Source: Flavobacteriales bacterium
GTDB taxonomy: Bacteria; Bacteroidota; Bacteroidia; NS11-12g; UBA9320
DNA length: 64,000 bases
NCBI GenBank assembly: GCA_020635355.1
Contig: JACJZW010000005.1
Location: 62,001 to 126,000, forward strand
Direction of reading: 5' to 3'
The notes under the pieces were generated by a model. The model ran no database searches. It worked only from the letters and a program-made list of their open reading frames with translations, and was not told where the DNA came from. Shown here piece after piece: positions 26,534 to 34,415 of this stretch; position 1 is the stretch's first letter; each line of letters begins with the position of its first letter. The translations under genes were made by a program, and so were the position numbers.

Positions 26534-28486
26534 TTAGTGTTCTTCCTCGATTCGGAAGCTGATGGCATAGGTGGAAGCTTCCATCGAAGTACTCACGGCA
26601 GATGACTTTCCACCTCTGGTTGCCGCATCCAACGAATCGCTGAACAGGACTTCCATTTCCGTCATCGCGCTCCTTGTTTTACCATCTCCTGAGAGTATAG
26701 GTCGGAAGTCGATGGGTCGTTTTGAGGCAAAGAGCTTGAATACTTCACCACCGTAAGGGGCACCAAATATTACTTTATGGTCGGGGATGATGTAGGACTT
26801 ACCGGGGGCCAATTCAAACTGTTCGGCCTGATGCCCACTCATGGGGTCAGGATCCGGGATGATGCCGTTGATCTTGCCATCGGGCTGAATGTCAACGATG
26901 GCAAAGAAGGCTTTACGCGTTCCCTTATTGGTTACTTTGATATGCACGCCAATGTGTTCATTCACAGCCATGACGCCATTTTTGGATATCTCTTCGATGG
27001 TAAGGGTATCGAGAATGTTCTCATTGTCGTCTATCCGAATCGGAATAAACTCGAACTCCACATCAATTCCCGGATAGCGCATATCCATATTCTTGATGAA
27101 GTTGCCTTTTGCGTAATTCTTGAGAATTTCCTTGAGGTCATCAGCATCACCGCTAATGTCTACTTCATCTTCAAACACCGATTGATCTGAAGCCCGCACG
27201 ATGGTCACCAGGTTATAGTCGCCCCCGGTGAGGATAAATTCCGGTTTCTCAACATCTGTTTTCACGAGACCAAATCCATTCAGTGCCGCCATCAGTGCTG
27301 CCTGTTTCTCAGCACTTTTCAGGCTCAGACGAACCCCAACGGAAATATCGCCGTAGGTCTGTTTGGTCACAAAAACCCAGTATGCCGATGGATCTTCCGT
27401 TAAGGCTTTGTCCAGGGCTATTTTACTCCAGGTCCCTTCGGCATTGATCACTTTGCCTGTGGTAATGGGTGTTCCCTCTTTGGAATTGGTGGTTCCAGCT
27501 GGGAAAATGGCTACTTCGGTATCTTTGAACAAACCGTTGAGGGTACCTCCCCATACATTCATACTGGCCCCAAACAACTTGGATGGCAGATAGTAATTCT
27601 CCTGTGAAACGGATTTACCCGCGAATAATTCCCGGTCAATATCGCCTTCAATAGCCGGAACCTGATTGGGGGCTATTTCAGACATTTCCTTCAGGATTTG
27701 AGCGAAGAAGGAACGATAGGATGCTTTCTCACCAAGTTTGGAAACCGTCCGATTGATCGCCGTTGAAAGCGAACCGGCTCCCTGGTATTCATAATTTACC
27801 TCGGAAGCTTGCGAGGCCGAAATGAGGACGAAGGGTGAAATGTTATTGTCGTTACCTCGCGATGGTTTCGGTGGCTGATACAATCCGACGTCTTCCTGAC
27901 CTCGAGCCAATGGTGGATTATTGGGATCTTCCAGAGGTGGTTGTCCGCCACGGCTGATTTCTCCCCGGGAAATGGTGCCGCTGTGGCAGGCATCTGCGAT
28001 CATGAGGACATCGCCATTTTTCCCGGCGCGTATGCGGATGGCCATAACGAGATCTTCAATTTCATCATCGCGCAAATGCTCTTCACCGTGATAGGTGGCC
28101 GAATAAAATGCCTGAGCACCGTAAGAAACAATGGCCTCGTCGTAACCATCCAATTCGTCCTGATCATCGTCGGCAATGCGTTGTCCGTGACTTGAAAAAT
28201 GAATCACCACAATGTCGTTGGGTTGAGTGGCTTCGGCTAAATCCTTGAATGCCTGTTCAATCCCATTTTTCGTGGCTTGCTCATTTTTTAACACCGTAAA
28301 TTCCGAGAAGCCCTGTTTCTCCAAGGCGGTTTGAATGAGCGGAACATCATTGAGCGAATTGATGGGTCGCCACTTCGTTTCAGCCGGATAATCGCCAATG
28401 GCAACAATCAATGCGCGTTTGGTTTGTGCCGATGAGTTGAATGCCATCAGCATAACTAGAATGATCAGTGGTAAAAGCCTTTTCAT
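26534..28486 (-). CDS. Exported caspase-like (C14) protease with C-terminal DUF4384-like domain
   Basis: A 650-residue protein from ATG 28486 (MKRLLPLIILVMLMAFNSSAQ, a clear signal peptide). An upstream ATG at 28567 lies before a -7-like box and gives no better sequence. The caspase fold spans about 22-290: ALIVAIGDYP, catalytic His100 in HFSSHGQRI, DELDGYDEAIVSYG, catalytic Cys167 in IADACHSG, and the strand VLISASQASEVNYEY. The conserved acidic residues around the loops suggest a basic (Arg/Lys) P1 preference, as in prokaryotic metacaspases. The C-terminal about 150 residues resemble DUF4384 (VHIKVTNKGTRKAFF, DIQPDGKINGIIPDPD). It sits 63 bases upstream of the pseudocaspase and is likely cotranscribed with it. 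Confidence 0.9.
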   Translation of the reverse strand: MKRLLPLIILVMLMAFNSSAQTKRALIVAIGDYPAETKWRPINSLNDVPLIQTALEKQGFSEFTVLKNEQATKNGIEQAFKDLAEATQPNDIVVIHFSSHGQRIADDDQDELDGYDEAIVSYGAQAFYSATYHGEEHLRDDEIEDLVMAIRIRAGKNGDVLMIADACHSGTISRGEISRGGQPPLEDPNNPPLARGQEDVGLYQPPKPSRGNDNNISPFVLISASQASEVNYEYQGAGSLSTAINRTVSKLGEKASYRSFFAQILKEMSEIAPNQVPAIEGDIDRELFAGKSVSQENYYLPSKLFGASMNVWGGTLNGLFKDTEVAIFPAGTTNSKEGTPITTGKVINAEGTWSKIALDKALTEDPSAYWVFVTKQTYGDISVGVRLSLKSAEKQAALMAALNGFGLVKTDVEKPEFILTGGDYNLVTIVRASDQSVFEDEVDISGDADDLKEILKNYAKGNFIKNMDMRYPGIDVEFEFIPIRIDDNENILDTLTIEEISKNGVMAVNEHIGVHIKVTNKGTRKAFFAIVDIQPDGKINGIIPDPDPMSGHQAEQFELAPGKSYIIPDHKVIFGAPYGGEVFKLFASKRPIDFRPILSGDGKTRSAMTEMEVLFSDSLDAATRGGKSSAVSTSMEASTYAISFRIEEEH

Positions 28487-28503
28487 TTTCCTCGTACGTT
28501 TTG

Positions 28504-28511
28504 CAAAATCA
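28504..28511 (-). promoter_or_regulatory. -7-like box for the caspase gene
   Basis: Minus-strand TGATTTTG has one mismatch to TAnnTTTG and lies 17 bases before ATG 28486, favouring that start. No matching -33 element was identified. Confidence 0.35.
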
Positions 28512-28641
28512 ATAGAGTCTCCGCCAAAGTAGTAAATGACCGTTTGTAAAGCAAGTGTAAAAACCATTTGTTATGAGCCGTTACAAGAGCCGTTCCGAAC
28601 GTGAAATCTCATCCGTCTTTTGCTAAAAATATCGATTTTCG

Positions 28642-29001
28642 ATGCCGTTAAGAGTGATGCTTACTACCGATCAACGAAATCAACTTCATGACATCATCCT
28701 CCGAAAGGTGGAGGATGTAAAGGCCGATATTGAGCGGTATACCCAGATGTCGCAACCGGTTTCACCCGAGAATGCCATCGGCAGAATCAGTCGGATGGAT
28801 GCCATCAACAACAAAAGCATCAACGAAGCAGCTCTTCGAAATTCCAAGAACAAATTGGTGCGGTTACAGCAGGCCCAAAAATCTGTTCATTCGGCTGAAT
28901 TTGGATTGTGCCGGCAATGCGGAGATGAAATTGAGTTTGAAAAGCTGATGGTTTTTCCGGAGAGCGTTCGGTGTGTCAATTGTGTTAAAGGTGACCGATA
29001 A
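28642..29001 (+). CDS. DksA/TraR-type C4 zinc-finger protein
   Basis: A 119-residue protein with an N-terminal coiled coil (about 8-82, with the acidic/QR tip SRMDAINNKS) and a C-terminal zinc finger: Cys90-x2-Cys93 and Cys111-x2-Cys114 in GLCRQCGDEIEFEKL and SVRCVNC. It resembles TraR/DksA-family proteins that enter the RNA polymerase secondary channel, often with ppGpp. Known coiled-coil tips carry two acidic residues; here a single Asp is seen, so the activity may differ. It diverges from the caspase gene and its 3' end overlaps the SprT-like gene by 29 bases. ATG 28657 is a possible alternative start. Confidence 0.88.
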   Translation: MPLRVMLTTDQRNQLHDIILRKVEDVKADIERYTQMSQPVSPENAIGRISRMDAINNKSINEAALRNSKNKLVRLQQAQKSVHSAEFGLCRQCGDEIEFEKLMVFPESVRCVNCVKGDR

Positions 29002-29626
29002 AGATCAACACAACCTGCGCAGGCTTCAGCATTATCTTCCCGACGGAACCGCGGAGCCACTTTTTCGCCTTTTAAAGGAACATCGGGTGGCACTTAGGAT
29101 TAAAAAACCACGTGCCACCAAGTTAGGCGATTATCGTCATCCCCATGGGCATCAGGGACATCGCATTTCCATCAACAGTAACCTAAACCCGTTTGCTTTC
29201 TTCGTAACCCTTGTTCATGAACTGGCTCATCTGGTTACCTGGAATGAACATCGAAACCGAACGGCTCCTCATGGAGCAGAATGGAAACGAAATTTCCAAC
29301 TCCTGTTGGCTCCTTTCATACGTGAGGAAGTGCTTCCGGACGATATTCATCGTGCCCTGGAAAAAACATTAAAAAGTCCCGGAGCATCCAGTTGTAATGA
29401 TCTGAACCTGTCCAGAGCCCTTTCCAGGTACGATCAACAAAAAGAAGTCGTGCTGGAACATTTACCTTCCGGTAGTATCTTCCAATTGAAGAATGGAAAA
29501 CGATTTCGAAAAGGAAACCAACTCAGAAAACGATTCAAATGTCTCTGTTTGGATGATAATCGATGGTATTATGTGCATCCATTGGTTCCGGTTGAGGCCG
29601 AAATAGAATCCACCAAATCCCTCTAA
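28973..29626 (+). CDS. SprT-like zinc metalloprotease domain protein
   Basis: A 217-residue protein from GTG 28973, inside the last codons of the DksA/TraR gene in another frame. In-frame GTG at 28982 and 28991 are alternatives. It has a SprT-like metallopeptidase core (about 25-130): HELAH at 82-86 supplies two zinc ligands and the catalytic Glu, and His100 in APHGAEW is a likely third ligand. The C-terminal third is basic (LKNGKRFRKGNQLRKRFKCLC). The SprT/Spartan family cuts proteins crosslinked to DNA in other organisms; in Bacteroidota the role is unproved. The overlap suggests coupling to the upstream transcription-factor-like gene. Confidence 0.88.
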   Translation: MSIVLKVTDKDQHNLRRLQHYLPDGTAEPLFRLLKEHRVALRIKKPRATKLGDYRHPHGHQGHRISINSNLNPFAFFVTLVHELAHLVTWNEHRNRTAPHGAEWKRNFQLLLAPFIREEVLPDDIHRALEKTLKSPGASSCNDLNLSRALSRYDQQKEVVLEHLPSGSIFQLKNGKRFRKGNQLRKRFKCLCLDDNRWYYVHPLVPVEAEIESTKSL

Positions 29627-29635
29627 ATTGCGTGC

Positions 29636-30745
29636 ATGAAACACTTACTGTTCACCACCCTCATTTTGATAACCTCCATGGGATCATGGGCTCAAAGCTT
29701 ACCCAAAGGAATGAAGTTACTCAACACCTGTGAAGCCACTGAGGTCAAATCCCAGGATCGTACCGGAACCTGTTGGAGTTTTTCAACCACCTCCTATTTA
29801 GAGTCGGAGGTGTTGCGCACCCAACACAAGACGGTGAATTTATCCGAGATGTATACGGTTCGGAATATTTACGTTGAAAAAGCCGAGCGCTATTTGCGCT
29901 ATCATGGCCACCGGCCATTTAGTCAAGGCAGTTTGGCACATGATGTCTATCACGCTTATGATGCGTATGGTATGATGACCGAGGAAGCCTATCCCGGGAA
30001 GCAACCAGATAGTTTGCACAATCATACGGCGATGGAGAAAACACTTAAATCTTATTTGGATTCCATCCTGAAAACCGGAACCATTCCATCCACCTGGAAA
30101 ACATCTTTTAACCAATTGCTGGATTCGTATCTCGGAACCGTGCCTTCGTCCTTTACCTATGAAGGCAAATCCTACACCCCCGCCACCTTCACACGGGACG
30201 TATTGAAACTCAACATGGGCGACTACGTTGGATTTACATCTTTTGCACACCAACCCTTACATCAATTCGTTGTGGTTCAGGTTCCCGATAATTTTAGTGA
30301 CGGAACATATTTCAACACTAAGATAGATGACCTGGTATCCATTGTCAATCACGCCCTTTCTCAGGGAATGAGCATCGAGTGGGATGGCGATGTAAGCGAA
30401 ACGGGATTTTTAGGCCGAACCGGGTATGCCGTGCTCTGTGAAGACACGACCCTTTTGAAAAACGATCCGTTGAAATGCCAGGAACCTGCTATAAATCAAA
30501 TGGATAGACAAAAAGAGTTCGACAACCTCCACACCACCGACGATCATTTAATGCACATCACCGGATTGGTGAAGCACAGCGATGGACGAACATTCTATTT
30601 GGTTAAGAATTCTTGGGGAACCAAGCCTGGTTGGGATGGCTACCTACTGATGTCTGAAGCCTACTTCAAGATGAAAACGGTGAGCATCTACTTGAATCGG
30701 AATGCACTATCACAGGAATTCCTGAATCTTATTTCGTCCAACTGA
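29636..30745 (+). CDS. Exported C1 (papain/bleomycin hydrolase-like) cysteine peptidase
   Basis: A 369-residue protein with a signal peptide ending near MGSWAQ. It has C1B-type peptidase features: catalytic Cys46 in QDRTGTCWSFSTTS, His307 in DDHLMHITGL and Asn325 in LVKNSWGTKPGWDGYLLM. The long insert between Cys and His (about 90-290) is typical of bleomycin hydrolase/aminopeptidase C types, but this one is exported, unlike cytoplasmic PepC. It probably degrades peptides in the periplasm. It follows the SprT-like gene by nine bases and is probably in that transcription unit, though a TAAATTG element sits before its ATG. Confidence 0.9.
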   Translation: MKHLLFTTLILITSMGSWAQSLPKGMKLLNTCEATEVKSQDRTGTCWSFSTTSYLESEVLRTQHKTVNLSEMYTVRNIYVEKAERYLRYHGHRPFSQGSLAHDVYHAYDAYGMMTEEAYPGKQPDSLHNHTAMEKTLKSYLDSILKTGTIPSTWKTSFNQLLDSYLGTVPSSFTYEGKSYTPATFTRDVLKLNMGDYVGFTSFAHQPLHQFVVVQVPDNFSDGTYFNTKIDDLVSIVNHALSQGMSIEWDGDVSETGFLGRTGYAVLCEDTTLLKNDPLKCQEPAINQMDRQKEFDNLHTTDDHLMHITGLVKHSDGRTFYLVKNSWGTKPGWDGYLLMSEAYFKMKTVSIYLNRNALSQEFLNLISSN

Positions 30746-30823
30746 TACACATTCGGTGTAAAACTTTTTGACTACCCACGGACACGGGACTTCTATTTTA
30801 GTCCTACCTAAAGTGTTTGAATC

Positions 30824-31261
30824 ATGGGAATGATAAAAGAATTTAAAGAGTTTGCCGCCAAGGGTAACTTGGTTGACATGGCCGTTGGTATTGCCATCGG
30901 TGCGGCGTTTGGTACGGTATCATCGTCATTTGTTGCCGACATTTTCACTCCGTTATTGTCGATGCTTTTCGGCAGTCCGGACTTCTCCAATCTGTTTGTT
31001 ATCCTCCAGGATCCGGCCGTTACAGAGGGAGTGGACATGACATCAGTTGCTTCTATCCGTGAGGCTGGAGGTGTTGTATTGGCCTATGGACTGTTTGTAA
31101 ATGCAGTGATTTCCTTTTTGATTATTGCTTTTGCACTGTTCCTGGTGATTAAGGGTATGAATCGCATGAAGAAAAAAGAAGAACCGGCACCTGCGCCAGC
31201 ACCAGCAGGACCGTCGGAAACTGATTTGCTTACTGAAATCCGTGATCTATTGAAGAAATAG
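30824..31261 (+). CDS. mscL: Large-conductance mechanosensitive channel
   Basis: A 145-residue MscL. The N-terminal amphipathic helix (MIKEFKEFAAKG) is followed by TM1 with NLVDMAVGIAIGAAFGT, the pore-lining conserved Gly/Ala pattern. A periplasmic loop follows, then TM2 (VNAVISFLIIAFALFLVI) and a C-terminal helical bundle after a Pro/Ala linker (PAPAPAPAGP). It opens under membrane tension to release solutes during osmotic downshock. It is monocistronic, with a strong terminator 26 bases after the stop. Confidence 0.97.
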   Translation: MGMIKEFKEFAAKGNLVDMAVGIAIGAAFGTVSSSFVADIFTPLLSMLFGSPDFSNLFVILQDPAVTEGVDMTSVASIREAGGVVLAYGLFVNAVISFLIIAFALFLVIKGMNRMKKKEEPAPAPAPAGPSETDLLTEIRDLLKK

Positions 31262-31287
31262 GTTTCGGACCATCAACTTCTCTTTTC

Positions 31288-31319
31288 ACCCGGAAGGCAA
31301 CTTCCGGGTTTCTTTTTTT
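31288..31319 (+). terminator. Intrinsic terminator after mscL
   Basis: ACCCGGAAG (31288-31296) and CTTCCGGGT (31301-31309) form a perfect 9-bp stem with a GCAA tetraloop, followed by TTCTTTTTTT. The T-run reaches the stop codon of the convergent gene at 31318. Confidence 0.93.
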
Positions 31320-32436
31320 ATACCGGATTGATTTCCCTCGGATCAAACACGAGATAATCCTGAGTTTGATGTCGGCATTGAAACCCCAACAGATGGAAAA
31401 GGGGTATCACTAAGAATCTGGCTATACGCCGATTGACCTGTAACCTACCCGGACGATTTTGCACGCGTCGCACGCCCGGTAGGCAACGCAGGAGAGGCGA
31501 CCACGGCAACTTCCTTAATCGAGCTGATAACCACAATGCCACGCCTAAAATGGGTCGAACAATGAAAAATCCGTCATTGCCTTTAGGTTGATACAACGGC
31601 ATCAGAATGCGACCTCGAAACGGTGCAGCAACCGGGGAATTATTCAGTCGGGCCAGGTGTTCGTTCACCTCAATAAAATCAAAATTGGCATATCCCGGCT
31701 CCATTACAAACACCTCCTTCGGTTCGATAACTTGTCGGAATCGCACTTCGTAAAAGGAGGATTTCAATGACGAACTCAATTGATTGTGATGGTGTTGAAG
31801 GTCCTGATGTGAAAGATTCATCACCCCCGTGTACTGAAGGATGAGGTGGATAAATGCATATTGATTTTGAACGGTATTAGCGGCTCGGTGATTTCCTCCC
31901 TCAAAGCCAATGGCCGTATATCCCAATCGATTTACCCGATTCAAAAAGGAACCCCGTATATATTCCTCCAATCCCAAAACAATGGGGACTCCTATTTTCT
32001 TTGATAATCTCCGATTGCGAAGCGTGTCATTTATCGTGATAAATGGGCAGGTTTCCGAGGAGACTGAGTGCAGATCCACGAAGATTAATTCTCCCTCTGC
32101 CTGTGACATAATTTCCTTTACCTGAGCATACAATTCAACCTGTTCCCGATCTTCATCGAACGTAGTGCTCAGGGTTTTGGTCCCCGCTTCTATTTCTTGA
32201 GCGGCATCCACGGTCCAAATCCTATTCAGATCCTTTTCCAAAAAGCGAACATCCTGTTCAAATGCACCGACGTTACCAATCAAGCCATAGACCGAACCTT
32301 GGATTGATTCACCCGAATAACCGTCAAATAAACGTTTAAGTGCATGATATCCCGATGGCTCATTACCGTGAATAGCCGCTGTAAAAACCACCGTTACGGC
32401 TCCATCTCCCTCAATCTTCCCAATTAATCTATCCAT
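31318..32436 (-). CDS. Aspartoacylase/succinylglutamate desuccinylase-family deacylase
   Basis: A 372-residue protein. The AstE/AspA zinc carboxypeptidase-like domain (about 10-200) has the first zinc motif HGNE (His23, Glu26) in AAIHGNEPSG, then EKDLNRIW, and DLHS in FVDLHSVSSE for the third ligand. A beta-barrel-like C-terminal domain follows (VMEPGYANFDFIEV, NDGFFIVRP). The last 75 residues are basic and rich in Arg/Leu. The family removes acyl groups from N-acylated amino acids. It lies 11 bases downstream of the GCS2-CBS gene, so the two are almost surely cotranscribed and may act on a shared N-acyl or gamma-linked amino acid. The substrate is unknown. Confidence 0.88.
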   Translation of the reverse strand: MDRLIGKIEGDGAVTVVFTAAIHGNEPSGYHALKRLFDGYSGESIQGSVYGLIGNVGAFEQDVRFLEKDLNRIWTVDAAQEIEAGTKTLSTTFDEDREQVELYAQVKEIMSQAEGELIFVDLHSVSSETCPFITINDTLRNRRLSKKIGVPIVLGLEEYIRGSFLNRVNRLGYTAIGFEGGNHRAANTVQNQYAFIHLILQYTGVMNLSHQDLQHHHNQLSSSLKSSFYEVRFRQVIEPKEVFVMEPGYANFDFIEVNEHLARLNNSPVAAPFRGRILMPLYQPKGNDGFFIVRPILGVALWLSARLRKLPWSPLLRCLPGVRRVQNRPGRLQVNRRIARFLVIPLFHLLGFQCRHQTQDYLVFDPREINPV

Positions 32437-32447
32437 GAACAGGTGTG

Positions 32448-34337
32448 TCAGCTGGTGGAATGAATGAAGAATCCGAGTAAATGGGCAAAATCCTGTCGGG
32501 TAACAATGCCAACCAATTGATCATGTTGTACCACCGGCAGACAATCCAATTCCGATTGCATCATGTAGTTATAAACCTCGGTGGACAGCGCATCCGGTGA
32601 AATAGTAGGAACATCGCGCAGCATGAGATCCCCCACCACCTTACCCGAAATTCCATCCCATCGTTTTTCAACCAGGGTTCTGAGAACATTGTCCGAAGAG
32701 ATCAAGCCAATTAGTCGGCCGGACTTATCCTCCACCGGGAGGTTATGGATATTACTCCATTGCAGAATGTTCAGCGCCAATTCAATCAAATCATCTTCCT
32801 GAACCGTAATCAGGTCACCGGTCATTATCTGCGAAACATATTTGTATTTACTCTCCCAGCTATCGCCCTCAGCGGCGTTGATTTCGGACCATTGCGAAAC
32901 AGGCGTTCCGGTTTTTTGACGTTGATAAATACCCTCTGTAATAGAGACCATCACCGCATCATCCCGAACACCGGAAGATTTCAGCTTTTTGTAGGCATCG
33001 CGCATCCACGATGAGCCCGTAATTCCGGATTCCACGCGTTCCCGAATGATACCGAGGTATTTAGACCGATCGGTGGCATGTACCCCGGCCAGCTTCAACC
33101 CTTTGTCGGCCATGGGAAGAAGTTCATTTAGAATGATTTGTCCAACGGGAACAGCTCGGGCCCCTTGCCAGGTGATTTGAGCATTTAAGCCATTTTTTGC
33201 GCACGTGAAAAAGTTGGATCGTACATCTTCAAAAGAGTGAGACGCCACCAGTTGTGCTGCGTTGCCGGGCATCCCGTGCATAAGCCCCGTCCAGAAAGCC
33301 GCATTGGCCACCTCATCCACAATGGTTGGTCCGGAGGGTAAATATCGATTTTCTATACGCAGATGAGGCTTGCCCTCTGTGGTGCCGTAACAAAGTCGAT
33401 TCCAGCGATAAACCGTTCCGTTGTGTGTACCAAGCGCCTTCAATTTTGGGATAGATCCCTTTTCCAGGGCAGACGTTGATGTTTCTTCAATTTCCAGCGG
33501 AAGTAAAACAGGAAACCGACTGGTAATCTCCCGGTAAATGTCGATGATTTCACCGGTAAGCCAACCGTTGCCAAAGTGGACACGACTCACCTCCTTACGC
33601 AATGGGTTAGACGATTTTCGGGTGTCGGTTGATTGTTGAAACAGGGCAATACGCGTTTCAGACCAAAGCCGTTTACCCATAAAAAATGGTGAATTTACCG
33701 CCGCTGCTAAAACCGGTGCTGCAATAAATTGAGACCAGTTATACCGATCCAGGGCATCGGTTTGCTGGAGTTGATAATGCACTTGAAAGCTGGTATTACA
33801 CGACTCAAAGAGTACCGAATCATGCGTGTGAATGAGTTCGTCTTCGCCGTGAATATGAAACTTGAAGTGGCTACCACGTGCATCCAGAAGTGCCTTATTT
33901 AATTGATGATACCGATCCTTCTCCGTCATATTTTCGATCACCAGATCAGACTGCCGGATGGTAGGGACAATTCCGGTCAGAATGATTTTGCCTCCCAAAC
34001 CATGAGCCGCCTTATTGGCGCAGGTCAGCAGGTAGATGAGTTCGCGTTCCAAATTGGAAAAACATCGACCTTTTAACTCCAGCGGTGTGAGATTGGCTTC
34101 CAGATTAAACTTTGCGAGTTCGGTGGTAAACCTGCCGTCCTGAAGTTGATCCAGCATTTGCGATGAAATCATCAGTGGCCGCTGATGATAGTCCATGGTG
34201 CAGAACTCTTGTTCGGCCCCGATGCGCGTAACACCCGATTCCAGCAGATTCATGTTCAGCATGTGCTCCAATGCTTGAACATCATCCAAAAGATGGTGGG
34301 TGAATTTCTGTTTTAAAGAAGAAGATTCCGTTGACAT
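32448..34337 (-). CDS. Glutamate-cysteine ligase 2-like enzyme fused to paired CBS domains
   Basis: A 629-residue protein. Residues about 30-470 form a GCS2/YbdK-like carboxylate-amine ligase fold: RIGAEQEFCTMD near 38, a central RGSHFKFHIHGEDE segment near 150, LRIENRYLPSGPTIVDE near 325 and NAAFWTGLMHG near 345. Residues about 495-625 are two CBS motifs (IMTGDLITVQEDDLIELAL, HNLPVEDKSGRLIGLIS; LMLRDVPTISPD, CLPVVQHDQLVGIVTRQDF). CBS pairs bind adenosine nucleotides and usually gate the attached enzyme. The reaction is probably ATP-dependent amide-bond formation to a glutamyl-like carboxylate; glutathione synthesis is not implied. It is the first gene of a two-gene unit with the deacylase. 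Confidence 0.85.
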   Translation of the reverse strand: MSTESSSLKQKFTHHLLDDVQALEHMLNMNLLESGVTRIGAEQEFCTMDYHQRPLMISSQMLDQLQDGRFTTELAKFNLEANLTPLELKGRCFSNLERELIYLLTCANKAAHGLGGKIILTGIVPTIRQSDLVIENMTEKDRYHQLNKALLDARGSHFKFHIHGEDELIHTHDSVLFESCNTSFQVHYQLQQTDALDRYNWSQFIAAPVLAAAVNSPFFMGKRLWSETRIALFQQSTDTRKSSNPLRKEVSRVHFGNGWLTGEIIDIYREITSRFPVLLPLEIEETSTSALEKGSIPKLKALGTHNGTVYRWNRLCYGTTEGKPHLRIENRYLPSGPTIVDEVANAAFWTGLMHGMPGNAAQLVASHSFEDVRSNFFTCAKNGLNAQITWQGARAVPVGQIILNELLPMADKGLKLAGVHATDRSKYLGIIRERVESGITGSSWMRDAYKKLKSSGVRDDAVMVSITEGIYQRQKTGTPVSQWSEINAAEGDSWESKYKYVSQIMTGDLITVQEDDLIELALNILQWSNIHNLPVEDKSGRLIGLISSDNVLRTLVEKRWDGISGKVVGDLMLRDVPTISPDALSTEVYNYMMQSELDCLPVVQHDQLVGIVTRQDFAHLLGFFIHSTS

Positions 34338-34415
34338 GGTACCGCAAGTTCAACAAAAGCGAACCCGGGTCACATGACGCTCGTCAGCCCATACGGTGAA
34401 ATGTGCCAACACAGA

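Noticed and set aside
22322..28486. Known gasdermin or CRISPR-associated caspase system
   Set aside because: No gasdermin-like, CRISPR, cas or cyclic-nucleotide genes are nearby, and all four proteases carry export signals.
28487..28567. Longer start of the caspase-like protein
   Set aside because: The signal peptide begins at 28486 and a -7-like box lies between the two starts.
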